Source of the DNA: Rhodopseudomonas palustris JSC-3b | Lineage (GTDB): Bacteria > Pseudomonadota > Alphaproteobacteria > Rhizobiales > Xanthobacteraceae | Assembly: GCA_000504425.1 (NCBI GenBank) | Contig: KI632513.1 | Span: 1,109,491-1,173,490, forward strand | DNA: 64,000 bases | Direction: 5' to 3' | Part shown: positions 34,369 through 44,333 of the stretch, in pieces | How the letters are laid out: every line of letters begins with the position of its first letter | How positions within the stretch are numbered: position 1 is the first letter of the stretch | Program-made: the position numbers and the translations under genes | Notes under the pieces: generated by a model | What the model saw: only the letters and a program-made list of their open reading frames with translations | Told to the model about the DNA's origin: nothing | Databases searched by the model: none

Positions 34369-35925
34369 TCACGTCGCGGCGGGCTCGACATAGCGCGGGA
34401 ACACCGGCGCTGGTGCCGGCATTTGCGTGCCGGGCTTGATGCGGGTCGCGAGCGCGGCGAAGTCGCGCTGGTCGGCCGGGATCGCCAGAATGTCGAGCAG
34501 CTTCGCTGCCGATGCCGGGATCGCCGGCTGCGCCAAAATCGCGATCTGCCGGATCACCTCGGCGGTGACGTAGAGCACGGTGCGCTGCCGCGCCGGATCG
34601 GTCTTGGCCAGCGCCCACGGCGCTTCACCGGCGAAGTAGCGATTGGCCTCGGCCACCACCGCCCACACCGCGTTGAGCGCGTGGTGGATCTGCTGCGTCT
34701 CCATCGCGCTGCGCGCCTGCGCCAGCATGCCGTCGGCCTGGCTCAGGATCGCCTTGTCATTGTCGCTGAACTCACCGGGCTCCGGCACGATGCCGTCGCA
34801 CTGCTTGGCGATCATCGACAGCGAGCGCTGCGCGAGATTGCCGAGGTCATTGGCGAGATCGGCATTGATGCGGTTGACGATCGCTTCGTGATTGTAGCTG
34901 CCATCCTGGCCAAACTGCACTTCGCGCAGCAGGAAGTAGCGCAGCTGATCGACGCCATATTGCTCGGCGAGGTTGAACGGATCGACCACGTTGCCGAGCG
35001 ACTTCGACATCTTCTCGCCGCGGTTGAACAGAAAACCGTGCGCGAACACCCGCTTCTGCACCGGGATGCCAGCCGACATCAGGAACGCCGGCCAATACAC
35101 TGCATGGAAGCGAATGATGTCCTTGCCGATCACGTGCAGATCAGCCGGCCAGTAGCGCCAGTTCGGATCGCTCTCGTCCGGGAAGCCGACGCCGGTGATG
35201 TAGTTGGTCAGCGCGTCGACCCAGACATACATCACATGGCCGTCGGCATCGGGCACCTTGATGCCCCAGTCGAACGTGGTGCGCGACACCGACAGGTCCT
35301 TGAGGCCGCCCTTGACGAACGACACCACCTCGTTCTTGCGCGATTCCGGCCCGATGAAATCGGGCTGATCGGCATAGAGCTGCAGCAGCCGGTCCTGATA
35401 GGCCGACAGCCGGAAGAAGTAGCTCTGTTCCTCGACCCACTCGACCGGCGTGCCCTGCGGCCCGCGGCGCACCTTGTCTTCGCCGACCGTGGTTTCGTCC
35501 TCGGCGTAATAGGCTTCATCGCGAACCGAATACCAGCCGGCATAGCTGTCGAGATAGATGTCGCCGTTCTTGACCATGCGCTGCCAGATTTCCTGGGTGG
35601 AGCGATGGTGCTGTTCCTCCGAGGTGCGGATGAAACGGTCGTAGGACACGTTGAGAAGGTCATCCATCTGCCGGAACCGGCCGGCATTGCGGGTGGCGAG
35701 TTCGGCCGGCGTCAGGCCTTCCTTCTGCGCGGTCTGAATCATCTTCAGGCCGTGCTCGTCGGTGCCGGTCAGGAAGAACACGTCCTTGCCGTCGAGCCGC
35801 TGAAACCGCGCCAGCGCGTCGGTGGCGATCGCCTCATAGGCATGGCCGATATGCGGCGCACCGTTCGGGTAAGCGATGGCGGTGGTCAGGTAATAGGTGT
35901 CACGGGATTTGCTGGCGGGCGCCAT
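34369..35925 (-). CDS. metG: methionyl-tRNA synthetase
   Basis: 518 residues, class I. HIGH-type site PHIGH at residues 24-28, KMSKS at 305-309 in [24 protein letters not shown] and [11 protein letters not shown] for methionine and ATP binding. It lacks the four-Cys zinc knuckle and the C-terminal tRNA-binding extension, which fits the short alphaproteobacterial MetG form. Ligates Met to initiator and elongator tRNA. Lies between holB and tatD on the same strand. Confidence 0.96.
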   Translation of the reverse strand: MAPASKSRDTYYLTTAIAYPNGAPHIGHAYEAIATDALARFQRLDGKDVFFLTGTDEHGLKMIQTAQKEGLTPAELATRNAGRFRQMDDLLNVSYDRFIRTSEEQHHRSTQEIWQRMVKNGDIYLDSYAGWYSVRDEAYYAEDETTVGEDKVRRGPQGTPVEWVEEQSYFFRLSAYQDRLLQLYADQPDFIGPESRKNEVVSFVKGGLKDLSVSRTTFDWGIKVPDADGHVMYVWVDALTNYITGVGFPDESDPNWRYWPADLHVIGKDIIRFHAVYWPAFLMSAGIPVQKRVFAHGFLFNRGEKMSKSLGNVVDPFNLAEQYGVDQLRYFLLREVQFGQDGSYNHEAIVNRINADLANDLGNLAQRSLSMIAKQCDGIVPEPGEFSDNDKAILSQADGMLAQARSAMETQQIHHALNAVWAVVAEANRYFAGEAPWALAKTDPARQRTVLYVTAEVIRQIAILAQPAIPASAAKLLDILAIPADQRDFAALATRIKPGTQMPAPAPVFPRYVEPAAT

Positions 35926-35988
35926 CGTCGAGGAAGCCTTCTGCTGGATGATCGCCGCGGTCTGCCTGCAAACGGAGGGACCCCAGCG

Positions 35989-37029
35989 TCAGCGGGTCGC
36001 CTCGGCGAGCAGCCCGAACACCGAAAACACCAGCGGCTTGCGCTCGAGATTGAAGGTTTCGGTGTCGCGCGCGGCGCGATTGATCTTTTCCCATACCTCT
36101 GCCAGCCGCGCAAGGCGGGGCAAATCCGCGTTGACGTCACCCTGGTGCAGCCGCAGCGCAATCCAGCGTTCGATGCCGTCGATGAAGGTGGCAAGCGCGA
36201 CCCGATCGGTACCCGATAGCGCATCGCCAAGGGCGTGCAGCGCGCGCGGATCGACGTTCGGCAGCGACTCCAAGAGCGCGGTGGTGCGCTGATGCAGTCC
36301 GAGCGCGTCGCCGCCGAGCAAGGTCAGCGCCCGCGACACGCTGCCTTCGGCCGCAGCGGCGGCCTGCTGCAGGGTCGGATCGTCGGGGTCGATGCCCGCG
36401 GCGATCGACGCGGCCTGCACCACCTCATGGCTCGGCAGCGGCCGCAGCGGCAGCCGCCGGCAGCGCGACTGAATGGTGGCCAGCACCCGGGCCGGCGAAT
36501 GGCTGACCAACAGGAACAGCGAGCGCTGCGGCGGCTCCTCAATGACCTTCAGCAGCGCGTTGGCCGCGTTGGCGTTCAGCTCGTCAACGGTATCGACCAC
36601 GCACACCCGCCAGCCCTCGCCGGCCGAGGTCGAGCCGAAGAAGCCGATGGTTTCGCGCGCTTCGTCGACCGTGATGATGGTGCGCAGCGTGCCCTTGTCG
36701 TTGACGGTGCGTTCCAGCGTCAGCAGGCCGCCGTGAGAGCCGGCCGCGACGTGGTGCAGCACCGGATGGTTTTCCGGTAGCGCCAGCGAAGTCGCCTGCT
36801 GCACCGCAGGCGACATCGGGTCGGGATAAGCGAGCACGAACCGCGCCATCCGGTACGCCAAGGTGGCCTTGCCGATGCCCTGCGGGCCGCTCAGCAGCCA
36901 GGCATGGGCGATGCGGCCGCTGCGATAGGCCTCCAGCAACTGCGCTTCGGCGTCGTGATGGCCGATCAGCGCCACGGTGTCACGCGGCCGCGGCAACTCG
37001 ATTTCGGTTTCGACTTTACGTGCGCTCAT
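35989..37029 (-). CDS. holB: DNA polymerase III delta-prime subunit
   Basis: 346 residues. AAA+ clamp-loader subunit: P-loop LLSGPQGIGKATLAYRMA (about residue 47), sensor-type ANALLKVIEEPP, and the SRC-like IQSRCRRLPLRPL. Helps load the beta clamp during replication. Its ATG overlaps the tmk stop by 4 bases, the usual tmk-holB coupling. Confidence 0.94.
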   Translation of the reverse strand: MSARKVETEIELPRPRDTVALIGHHDAEAQLLEAYRSGRIAHAWLLSGPQGIGKATLAYRMARFVLAYPDPMSPAVQQATSLALPENHPVLHHVAAGSHGGLLTLERTVNDKGTLRTIITVDEARETIGFFGSTSAGEGWRVCVVDTVDELNANAANALLKVIEEPPQRSLFLLVSHSPARVLATIQSRCRRLPLRPLPSHEVVQAASIAAGIDPDDPTLQQAAAAAEGSVSRALTLLGGDALGLHQRTTALLESLPNVDPRALHALGDALSGTDRVALATFIDGIERWIALRLHQGDVNADLPRLARLAEVWEKINRAARDTETFNLERKPLVFSVFGLLAEATR

Positions 37030-37715
37030 TCCGGTTCGGTTCCGTCGCTCATGGCGAGCAGCAGCCGCTGCCGCACCGCCGCCCAGATCCGCGCCGCGAC
37101 CGTGTCGATGTCGGCGTCGGCATCGATCAAAGCGCAGCGCTTGGGCTCGTCGGCGGCGATCTGGCGAAAGGCATCGCGCAGGCCACGGTGGAATTCCAGC
37201 CCCTCCGATTCAAAACGATCCGGCGCGCTGTCGCCGCGCCGCGCCGCGGCGCGTTTCAGGCTGATCTCGGCCGGCAGATCGAGGATCAAGGTCAGGTTCG
37301 GCTTCAAGCCGTCGATCGTGACCCGTTCCAGCGCGTTGAGCAGTGCGGGCGGCACCGCGCCGAGCCGGCCCTGATAGGCCCTGGTCGAGTCGGAAAAGCG
37401 GTCGCACAGCACCCATTGGCCGTCGGCCAGCGCCGGCGCGATCACGGTCTGCACATGGTCATCGCGCGCGGCGGCAAACAGCAGCGTTTCGGCCTGCGCG
37501 CCGCCGATCAGGCCGCCAATGCCCGACAGCAGCAGATGGCGGATGATCTCGGCGCCGGGCGAGCCGCCCGGCTCGCGCGTCACCAGCGTGCGAAATCCGG
37601 CCGTCTGCAGCCGCTGCGACAGCAGCTTGATCTGGGTGGATTTGCCGGCGCCCTCGCCGCCTTCGAAACTGATGAAGCGGCCTGGGCCGGGGCGCGTCGG
37701 GTGCGGGGCGATCAT
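37026..37715 (-). CDS. tmk: thymidylate kinase
   Basis: 229 residues. P-loop FISFEGGEGAGKSTQIKLL, the DR-x motif in LCDRFSDSTRAYQG, and TREPGGSPGAEIIR for dTMP binding. Phosphorylates dTMP to dTDP for DNA synthesis. One base separates it from the upstream dacA stop, and it overlaps holB, so the three are translated from one transcript. Confidence 0.95.
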   Translation of the reverse strand: MIAPHPTRPGPGRFISFEGGEGAGKSTQIKLLSQRLQTAGFRTLVTREPGGSPGAEIIRHLLLSGIGGLIGGAQAETLLFAAARDDHVQTVIAPALADGQWVLCDRFSDSTRAYQGRLGAVPPALLNALERVTIDGLKPNLTLILDLPAEISLKRAAARRGDSAPDRFESEGLEFHRGLRDAFRQIAADEPKRCALIDADADIDTVAARIWAAVRQRLLLAMSDGTEPE

Positions 37716-37716
37716 C

Positions 37717-38982
37717 TCAGAGTTTCGACACGCCGGCGCGCACCAGCCCGATCACCAGCTCGCTGACGCTATCGAACGCGCGCCAGGTCATCGAGCCCTG
37801 GCCGATTTCCTCGGCGGCGTGCACCGGCACCTCGACCGCGAGATTGGCGCCGCGCCACACCCGGACCACGCCGACCGGCTGGCCGGGCTGCACCGGCGCC
37901 GGGATCGGGCCGCGATAGAGGATGCGCGCGATCAGCTTGTCATTGCCGTTCTTGTGCACCATCACCCGCACCGGCTCAGTGCTGGTCAGCTTGACCGAAC
38001 GCTTTTCGCCGCCAAACACCTTGGCGTAGCCGACCAGATCCTCGGCCTTGAACAGCGTGCGCGATTCAAAATTGCGAAAGCCCCATTCCAGGATTTTCTT
38101 GGCTTCGTTGGCGCGGTCATCGGCGTCTTCGAGCCCGTTGACCACCACGATTAGCCGCATGCCGTTCTGCACCGCCGAGCCGACCATGCCGTAGCCGCCT
38201 TCCTTGGTGAAGCCGGTCTTCAGGCCGTCGGCGCCCTCGAGCATCGTCAGAAGCGGGTTGCGATTCTGCTGGCGGATCTTGTTCCAGGTGAATTCGCGCT
38301 CGCCGAAGATTTTGTAGTTCTCCGGGTAGGTCAGGATCAGATGCCGCGCCAGCTTGGCCAGCTCGCGCACCGTCATCTTGTTGCCGGGGTCCGGCAGGCC
38401 GGTCGAGTTGGCGAAGGTCGAGCGCGTCAGGCCGAGTTCGCGGGCGCGTTGGGTCAGCTTTTCGGCAAAGGCGCTTTCGCTGCCGGCCAGCGCTTCGGCC
38501 AGCACCATGCAGGAATCGTTGCCGCTCTGAATGATGGCACCGTGCAGCAGATTATCGACCGACACCCGGCTGTGAATCTCGGCAAACATGGTCGAGCCGC
38601 CGGCCGGCGCTCCGCCCTTGCGCCAGGCATTTTCGCTGACCTTGAACTCGTCGGTGAGCTGGATTTCGCCGCGCTGCAGCGCGCGGAACACGTATTCCGC
38701 GGTCATCAGCTTCATCATGCTGGACGGCGCGCGCAGCTCGTCGGCGTTCTTTTCGAACAGCACGCTGCCGCTCGACGCTTCGATCAGGATCGCGGTCGGC
38801 GCGTCGGTGTCATAGCCGGAATCGTCCTTCTGCGACGGTGCCGGCGCGCCCTGTACGCTCTTGTTGGCGGCAAGCGCGATCCCGGCCCAGCCCACCAGCA
38901 CCGCCAGCAGGCCAACACCGAGCAGCCGCGACAGCTTGGTCCAAGGTGTGCCACGAGCCGAGAGATTGCTGAACAACGCCAT
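37717..38982 (-). CDS. dacA: D-alanyl-D-alanine carboxypeptidase (penicillin-binding protein 5/6 type)
   Basis: 421 residues from ATG 38982 (AGGA 7 bases upstream). Signal/anchor at about 18-39. Active-site S88-M-M-K91 in LRAPSSMMKLMTAEY, SGNDS near residue 150, and KTGFT in GLKTGFTKEGG are the three catalytic motifs of S11 peptidases. A C-terminal beta-sandwich domain and an amphipathic end helix (WRAFDSVSELVIGLVRAG) anchor it in the membrane. Trims the terminal D-Ala from peptidoglycan stem peptides in the periplasm. Confidence 0.94.
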   Translation of the reverse strand: MALFSNLSARGTPWTKLSRLLGVGLLAVLVGWAGIALAANKSVQGAPAPSQKDDSGYDTDAPTAILIEASSGSVLFEKNADELRAPSSMMKLMTAEYVFRALQRGEIQLTDEFKVSENAWRKGGAPAGGSTMFAEIHSRVSVDNLLHGAIIQSGNDSCMVLAEALAGSESAFAEKLTQRARELGLTRSTFANSTGLPDPGNKMTVRELAKLARHLILTYPENYKIFGEREFTWNKIRQQNRNPLLTMLEGADGLKTGFTKEGGYGMVGSAVQNGMRLIVVVNGLEDADDRANEAKKILEWGFRNFESRTLFKAEDLVGYAKVFGGEKRSVKLTSTEPVRVMVHKNGNDKLIARILYRGPIPAPVQPGQPVGVVRVWRGANLAVEVPVHAAEEIGQGSMTWRAFDSVSELVIGLVRAGVSKL

Positions 38983-39126
38983 GAGTGTCCTGGAAGCAGC
39001 GTGCAGTTGATGGCAGCGGCGACGCAAAGGCACGCCCCCGTTTCCGATTGCGTCGCTTGGTGATCAATCTTAGCCTGCGCACACCGGCGCTGCCACGATC
39101 TCCCCACAGAAAAAGCAGCACACCCT

Positions 39127-40074
39127 ATGCAGACCACACGTACCGTTCCGGTCAATGGCATCGAGTTGTTCGTGCGCGAACAGGGCAGCGGCCCGCTGGT
39201 GCTGCTGTGCCATGGCTGGCCCGAACTGTCCTATTCCTGGCGCCATCAGATCACCGCGCTCGCCGATGCCGGTTATCGCGTGGTGGCGCCGGATATGCGC
39301 GGTTTTGGCCGTTCCTCGGCGCCGGCCGCGATCACCGCCTATTCGATGTTCGATCTGGTTGGCGACATGGTGGCGCTGACCGCCACCTGCGGCGCCGACC
39401 GCGCTGCGATCGTCGGCCATGATTGGGGTGCGGCGGTCGCCTGGCACGCGGCGCTGTTTCGGCCCGATCTGTTTTGCGGCGTCGCCGGTCTCAGTGTGCC
39501 GCCGCCCTATCGCGGCCGGGAGCGGCCGCTCGACGCCTTGCGCAAGCAGGGCATCGAGAATTTCTACTGGCAGTATTTTCAACCGCCGGGACTGGCTGAG
39601 GCTGAGTTCGAGCGCGATCCGGAACTGACGCTGCGCACCATTCTCGGCGGCGGCTTCGCCGATCCACAGGCGCTATTCGTCGCTCCCGGCCAGGGGCTGC
39701 TGCGCAGCCCACCACCGAATCAACCGCTGCCGGACTGGCTGGATGAGGATGATCTCGCCGAATTCGTCGCCGCCTATCGCGCGAGCGGTTTTCGCGGCGG
39801 CCTGAACTGGTATCGCAATATCGATCGCAATTGGGAGCTGACCGCGCCCTGGCAAGACGCCCAGATTCGGCAGCCGTCGCTGTTCATCGGCGGCGTGCAG
39901 GATGCGGTGGTGACCGGCCTGCTGGGCGGCAAGCGCGTCGCCGAGATGGAACGGGTGCTGCCCGCCCTGACCCGCAAGCTGATTCTGCCAGAAGCCGGTC
40001 ACTGGATACAGCAGGAGCGCCCGGCCGAGGTTAACGCGGCGCTGATCGAGTTTCTCAAACGGCTTGAATTTTGA
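39127..40074 (+). CDS. alpha/beta hydrolase, epoxide hydrolase-like
   Basis: 315 residues. Oxyanion motif CHGWPELSYSWRHQ, nucleophile Asp in VGHDWGAAVAW (about residue 100), cap-domain Tyr in LNWYRNIDRNWEL, and catalytic His in EAGHWIQQERP. Asp nucleophile plus cap tyrosines place it with soluble epoxide hydrolases; fluoroacetate dehalogenases share the fold but differ in the cap. It lies on the plus strand between the minus-strand dacA and rlpA genes, separating genes usually adjacent in relatives. Substrate unknown. Confidence 0.88.
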   Translation: MQTTRTVPVNGIELFVREQGSGPLVLLCHGWPELSYSWRHQITALADAGYRVVAPDMRGFGRSSAPAAITAYSMFDLVGDMVALTATCGADRAAIVGHDWGAAVAWHAALFRPDLFCGVAGLSVPPPYRGRERPLDALRKQGIENFYWQYFQPPGLAEAEFERDPELTLRTILGGGFADPQALFVAPGQGLLRSPPPNQPLPDWLDEDDLAEFVAAYRASGFRGGLNWYRNIDRNWELTAPWQDAQIRQPSLFIGGVQDAVVTGLLGGKRVAEMERVLPALTRKLILPEAGHWIQQERPAEVNAALIEFLKRLEF

Positions 40075-40110
40075 CCGTCAAGCCGCTGTGATAATTCGTA
40101 AAAACGGAAA

Positions 40111-41052
40111 TTAGTACAGGCCCCGGGCCGAAATCATCGCGCCGATCGCGTCCTGATGTCCGCTGCTCTTGGCCGCCACCGGATGGGCCACCGGATGGAC
40201 GTCCTTGCCGGCGTCATAGGCCACTGCGCGCTTGTTATCGAGCGTGCGGCCCGCCGATCGGCTGCTGCGCGAGGCCGAGATTTCCGAGGTGGCGTTGATC
40301 GACGCCAAATCCTGAGAGCTGTGGCCGAGCGAATACGGACGCCCTTCCGGCAGCGGGACGTCGCCGCGAATCGCGCCGCGGGTCGGGCTCGGAATGTCAG
40401 GCACGAAATTGCCGGCAGCGGCCACACGCACCACCGACGGCGCCGGGGCCGGCTCGCCAGTGCGCAGCGTCGCCAACAATTGGCGATCGTCCGAGCCTTC
40501 CAGCGGCGCGCGGCCGACATATTCGACCCGTACCTTGGCGACGCCATGCCGTTTGAATTCGAGGAGTTCAGCGGCGCGGTTGGAAACGTCCATCAACCGA
40601 TTGCCGTGATAGGGGCCGCGGTCATTGACGCGGACCACCAGAGATTTGCCGTTGGCCATATTGGTGACGCGGGCATAGCTCGGAATCGGCAGCGTCGGAT
40701 GGGCTGCCGACAGCGATTGCATATCGAAGACTTCGCCGTTGGCGGTCAGCCGGCCATGGAAGTCGTCGCCATACCAGGAGGCCAAGCCTTCGGCGCGGTA
40801 GTTGACGTCTTCCTCGGGGACATACATCCGGCCGCCGACCACATAGGGTTTTCCGACCCGGTAAGTACCGCCGCCCTTGGGCACCGGCTCGCCCGGCGCG
40901 ACGACGCGCGGGCTGGCGGAGACGCCGTATTTCGGATCAACGCGGCTGGCGAATTTGTCGGATGCCGCGCAATTGGCAAGCATCAGGCAAGCGCTCATAG
41001 CGGCAGCGGCACGTGCCGCGCGGCCGAACGAATCTGGTTCGCGATACCCCAT
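40111..41052 (-). CDS. rlpA: RlpA-family septal ring lipoprotein / lytic transglycosylase
   Basis: 313 residues from ATG 41052; upstream in-frame starts exist (41067). Signal with a lipobox-like LANC whose -1 residue is atypical. The double-psi beta-barrel domain (about 98-190) contains EGLASWYGDDFHGRLTANGE, AAHPTLPIPSYARVTN and VVRVNDRGPYHGNRLMDVS with the catalytic-type Asp. There is no SPOR domain; the C-terminal 120 residues are low complexity. Cleaves or binds glycan strands at the division site. Confidence 0.88.
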   Translation of the reverse strand: MGYREPDSFGRAARAAAAMSACLMLANCAASDKFASRVDPKYGVSASPRVVAPGEPVPKGGGTYRVGKPYVVGGRMYVPEEDVNYRAEGLASWYGDDFHGRLTANGEVFDMQSLSAAHPTLPIPSYARVTNMANGKSLVVRVNDRGPYHGNRLMDVSNRAAELLEFKRHGVAKVRVEYVGRAPLEGSDDRQLLATLRTGEPAPAPSVVRVAAAGNFVPDIPSPTRGAIRGDVPLPEGRPYSLGHSSQDLASINATSEISASRSSRSAGRTLDNKRAVAYDAGKDVHPVAHPVAAKSSGHQDAIGAMISARGLY

Positions 41053-41357
41053 AGATCCCCATACCATTCCCCGGCCAGACGCCCAAACGGACGTCCCGCC
41101 GCGGCCGTTGCGGCCCTCACCCCACAACAATTGGAAACCATATCGCAGCGAGATCACGGCGGAAATGGGGTCACACAGAGGATAGTGGAACAATGGTTAA
41201 TGCTTTGCGGTGGAAATCCCCTGCCCATTGGCCCGCTCAATGCCCCTCCGAGGGCGCGCGGCGAGCAGCGTGCGTCGCGATCGTCATCGAAACCATCGCG
41301 GCGCCTTGATAAGATCGCACCAACACAGTCGAAGGCGGGAAGCGAGTCGGGGATGCG

Positions 41358-42497
41358 ATGAATCAGCTCATCAAGGATGTGTCGCCTGGCAGTTCGCCCC
41401 TTGAGGGCCGGATCGCACAGCGCAACGATCTGGCCTGGGCGCTGGCGGTCGGCGGCATCAGCACGGTGCTGGCGGCGGCGGCATTGTGGTTCACCTGGCA
41501 TTTCGCCGCCACGCTGTTTCTGATTTTTGCCGGCATCCTGTTCGGCGTGTTCCTGAGCGCGGTGACCTCGCTGCTCGGCAAGGTGATCGGCGGCAGTCAC
41601 GGGCTGCGGCTGGTGCTGGTATGCGTGGTGCTGACCGCGCTGTTCGCGGGCATGTCGATGATGGGCGGCAGCACGATCGCGCAGCAGGCCACTTTGCTGA
41701 GCAACACCATCAAGGCGCAGATCGTCAAAGGCAAAGCGATCCTGGAGGAGCATGGGTTCGACACCAGCTTCATGGATCTCAGCACCACGCCAACCACAGC
41801 CGAGACCGCCGCGGCGCAAGCCACCCCGCGCAGCCTGCCGAGCGCCGGCGCCCTCGCCTCCGGCGGCGGCGCGATCTTCAGCCAAACCCTTAAACTGCTG
41901 CTCGGCGCGGTCAGCGCCGTCGGCAACTTCTTCATCGTGATCTTTTTGGGCGTGTGCTTTGCCGCGCAGCCGGCGGTGTACCGCAACGGACTGCTGCGCT
42001 GCGTGCCGCGATCGCTCCGGGCCACCACCGCCGAAATCGTCGATGATGCCGGCGATGTGCTGCAGCGCTGGCTGCTGGCGCAGATGATCACCATGACCGC
42101 GGTGTTCGCGACCACCGCGATCGGCCTGAAAATCATCGGCATTCCTGGCGCCTTCATCCTCGGCATTCAGGCGGGGCTGTTGGCGTTCATTCCGACCATC
42201 GGCGCGATTCTGGGCGGGGCGATCATCGTGCTGGCCAGCATCGCCTCGGGCTGGATCGCGGTGCTGAGCGCCTTTGTGCTGTTCCTCGGCGTGCATGCCA
42301 TGGAAAGCTACATCCTGACGCCGCTGATCCAGCGTCAGGCCATCAACATCCCGCCCGCCACGCTGTTTGCGGTGCAGATCCTGCTCGGCATGGTGTTCGG
42401 GCTGTGGGGACTGGCGCTGGCACTGCCGCTGATGGCGATCGGCCGGGTGGTGATGGATCACCTCGGCAGCGACCTCGACCCGGAAACGGCGTCTTAG
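41358..42497 (+). CDS. AI-2E family transporter (PerM/TqsA-like)
   Basis: 379 residues with about eight membrane helices in the PF01594 order: three near the N-terminus (ISTVLAAAALWFTWHFAATLF, IFAGILFGVFLSAVT), a periplasmic loop (about 100-175, with low-complexity TTPTTAETAAAQATPRS), then GNFFIVIFLGVCFAAQP, and the conserved end LLAFIPTIGAILGGAIIVLA and HAMESYILTPLIQRQAI. Family members export small molecules or act in Na+/H+ exchange; the substrate here cannot be told. Divergent from rlpA with about 300 bases between, in which I see no further gene. Confidence 0.9.
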   Translation: MNQLIKDVSPGSSPLEGRIAQRNDLAWALAVGGISTVLAAAALWFTWHFAATLFLIFAGILFGVFLSAVTSLLGKVIGGSHGLRLVLVCVVLTALFAGMSMMGGSTIAQQATLLSNTIKAQIVKGKAILEEHGFDTSFMDLSTTPTTAETAAAQATPRSLPSAGALASGGGAIFSQTLKLLLGAVSAVGNFFIVIFLGVCFAAQPAVYRNGLLRCVPRSLRATTAEIVDDAGDVLQRWLLAQMITMTAVFATTAIGLKIIGIPGAFILGIQAGLLAFIPTIGAILGGAIIVLASIASGWIAVLSAFVLFLGVHAMESYILTPLIQRQAINIPPATLFAVQILLGMVFGLWGLALALPLMAIGRVVMDHLGSDLDPETAS

Positions 42498-42516
42498 CGT
42501 CTCGTTTGGCAGTGCA

Positions 42517-42541
42517 GCGGTTCTGAATAGCGCAGAACCGC
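42517..42541. terminator. hairpin between convergent genes
   Basis: GCGGTTCTG (42517-42525) and CAGAACCGC (42533-42541) form a perfect 9-bp stem with a 7-base loop, placed 20 bases after the permease stop and 55 bases from the convergent monooxygenase-like gene. No T-run, so a bidirectional terminator is plausible but unproven. Confidence 0.4.
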
Positions 42542-42595
42542 CCTCGCGCATGGACCGTGCCTCAGCGGCGCGGTCAGCTCAAGGCTTGGCCAAGA

Positions 42596-42898
42596 CTAGC
42601 CGGCCGAGGTCAGCACGGTCTCGGTGTGTTCGACCTCGGGGGGCGCCACGAAAAAGGGGCCGACCAGCGCGCGCCATTCGGTGAAATTCTCCGAGCCGCG
42701 GAAGTCGACCGTATGGTTTTCCAGGGTCTGCCACTTCACCATCAAGCGATAGCGCTGCGGCTTTTCGATCGAGCGATGCAGTTCAAAACCGCAAAACCCC
42801 TTGGAGCGGCCGAACACTGCGCGCGCCTTGGCGACTGCGGCTTCAAAGTCGGCTTCCGTACCTGGCTTGACGTCGATCTGGGCGATTTCGGTGATCAT
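42596..42898 (-). CDS. antibiotic biosynthesis monooxygenase-domain protein
   Basis: 100 residues from ATG 42898. A single ferredoxin-like ABM domain: MITEIAQIDVKPGTEADFEAAVAKA at the start, KGFCGFELHRSIEKPQRYRL in the middle and ENHTVDFRGSENFTEWRALV before the end. Small dimeric members degrade haem, oxidise quinones or act as general monooxygenases without cofactor. Stand-alone in the GGDEF neighbourhood; the actual reaction is unknown. Confidence 0.82.
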   Translation of the reverse strand: MITEIAQIDVKPGTEADFEAAVAKARAVFGRSKGFCGFELHRSIEKPQRYRLMVKWQTLENHTVDFRGSENFTEWRALVGPFFVAPPEVEHTETVLTSAG

Positions 42899-42984
42899 CA
42901 CGACTCCGGGGTTGGCTAGAGCCGTATCTCTAGCCGACCCCGCAGATCGGGTGAAGTATATCGCCGGGCCGATCCACCGCGGTG

Positions 42985-44241
42985 TCAGGCAATGGCGCTG
43001 GCGCCGATCGGATTGCCGGGCACCAGGCTCGGGCGCTCCGGCGCCACGCTGCGCCCGGCAGCCGCCGCCAGCCGCCGACGGCAGGTTTCGAGGGACAAAG
43101 GTTCTTCGGTTGCTGCGATAACTCGGTTCCGGCCGCCACGCTTGGCCTGATACAGCGCGGTATCGGCAGCCGCGAGCAGCACTTCCAGTTCGGTGCGCGC
43201 CGGGCCGCCGGCAACGCCGATCGACACCGTGGTCGGGATCGCTTCCTGGTCCACCACGATCCCGCAATTTTCAAACGATTCGCGGACGCGCTCGGCCGCG
43301 ATCATTGCCTCTTCGATCGTGCACGGCAGCAGCGCCGCAAATTCCTCGCCGCCGATCCGGCCGCTGAGATCGGTGATGCGCAGCGAGCTGGCTACCAGCG
43401 TCGCAAACAGCTTGAGCAGTTCGTCACCGGCCGGGTGACCAAACCGATCATTGACCGACTTAAAATAGTCGATGTCGAAGATCATCGCCGACACCGGGCG
43501 GCCCGCATTGGCCTCGCGCTCGATCATGCGCGCGGCGGCTTCGCTAAAACCGCGCCGATTGAACAGCCCGGTCAGCGGATCGAGCGAGGCGGCGGTCTTG
43601 TGCGCCCGCACCGTGCGATCCGACACCAGCATGAAGATCACGAACACGGTGCCAACTGCGTACAGCACCAGCTCGACGGCAAAAATCGTCAGCCAAATAT
43701 TGCTGCTCGCGCTCTGTTCCGGCGACATCAACAGGTCGGCTAGCAGGATCGGCAGCATCAGCACGCCGCCATGCAGCAGCGGCACCAGCATCGCCGGCCA
43801 TCGTCGCTGCATCGATTTGCGCCGTTCCGAACCCAGCTCGAACGCGGTCAGCACCGCATAGATCGCGACGATACCGGCGCCGATCGTCATGCGCAGCGCG
43901 ATCGCGTCCGACGGCAGGCTGACAATGGTGGCGATCCAGGCCAGCGGCCCGACAAACAGGCCCGGCCAGTTAGGCGCGCGGCCGTGGAACACGCGCGCCG
44001 CGTTCCACACCATGCCGCAGGCGACGAATCCCAGTGCGTTGATCGCGAGCCCGGCCATGTCCGGCAGTGCCGGGCTGGCCAGCGCCCACAGCGCGACCAC
44101 GGTCGCGCCGAGCAGATACGCGTACCCCCACCAATCCAGCGCCGGAATGCCCTCCTTGCGGCCAAAATACATGAGCATGCCGCCGAGCAACGCGGCGAGC
44201 AGCGTAGCGACCAGATACAACGTGGAAATATCGAGCGACAT
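42985..44241 (-). CDS. membrane diguanylate cyclase
   Basis: 418 residues. Six to seven membrane helices in the first 240 residues (LYLVATLLAALLGGMLMYFG; YAYLLGATVVALWALAS and others), then a GGDEF domain. The active site GGEEF, with FDIDYFKSVNDRFGH before it, indicates an active c-di-GMP synthase. An RITD sequence five residues before GGEEF matches the product-inhibition I-site (RxxD). The N-terminal sensor region has no recognised signal domain. Directly upstream are the overlapping dyads at 44334-44358. Confidence 0.92.
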   Translation of the reverse strand: MSLDISTLYLVATLLAALLGGMLMYFGRKEGIPALDWWGYAYLLGATVVALWALASPALPDMAGLAINALGFVACGMVWNAARVFHGRAPNWPGLFVGPLAWIATIVSLPSDAIALRMTIGAGIVAIYAVLTAFELGSERRKSMQRRWPAMLVPLLHGGVLMLPILLADLLMSPEQSASSNIWLTIFAVELVLYAVGTVFVIFMLVSDRTVRAHKTAASLDPLTGLFNRRGFSEAAARMIEREANAGRPVSAMIFDIDYFKSVNDRFGHPAGDELLKLFATLVASSLRITDLSGRIGGEEFAALLPCTIEEAMIAAERVRESFENCGIVVDQEAIPTTVSIGVAGGPARTELEVLLAAADTALYQAKRGGRNRVIAATEEPLSLETCRRRLAAAAGRSVAPERPSLVPGNPIGASAIA

Positions 44242-44333
44242 GAGAGCCACCGGGCCTTGAAAGATGCCCGACGGTAGGAACGCCGCGTTGAGATCGGGTT
44301 TGTTTGCGCCGCACAAGTTTCTGGAAAAATGGC

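Noticed and set aside
41154-42551. Minus-strand open frame of 465 codons opposite the AI-2E family permease
   Set aside because: His/Gln/Arg-rich antisense of helix codons; the plus-strand gene has clear membrane segments and family motifs.
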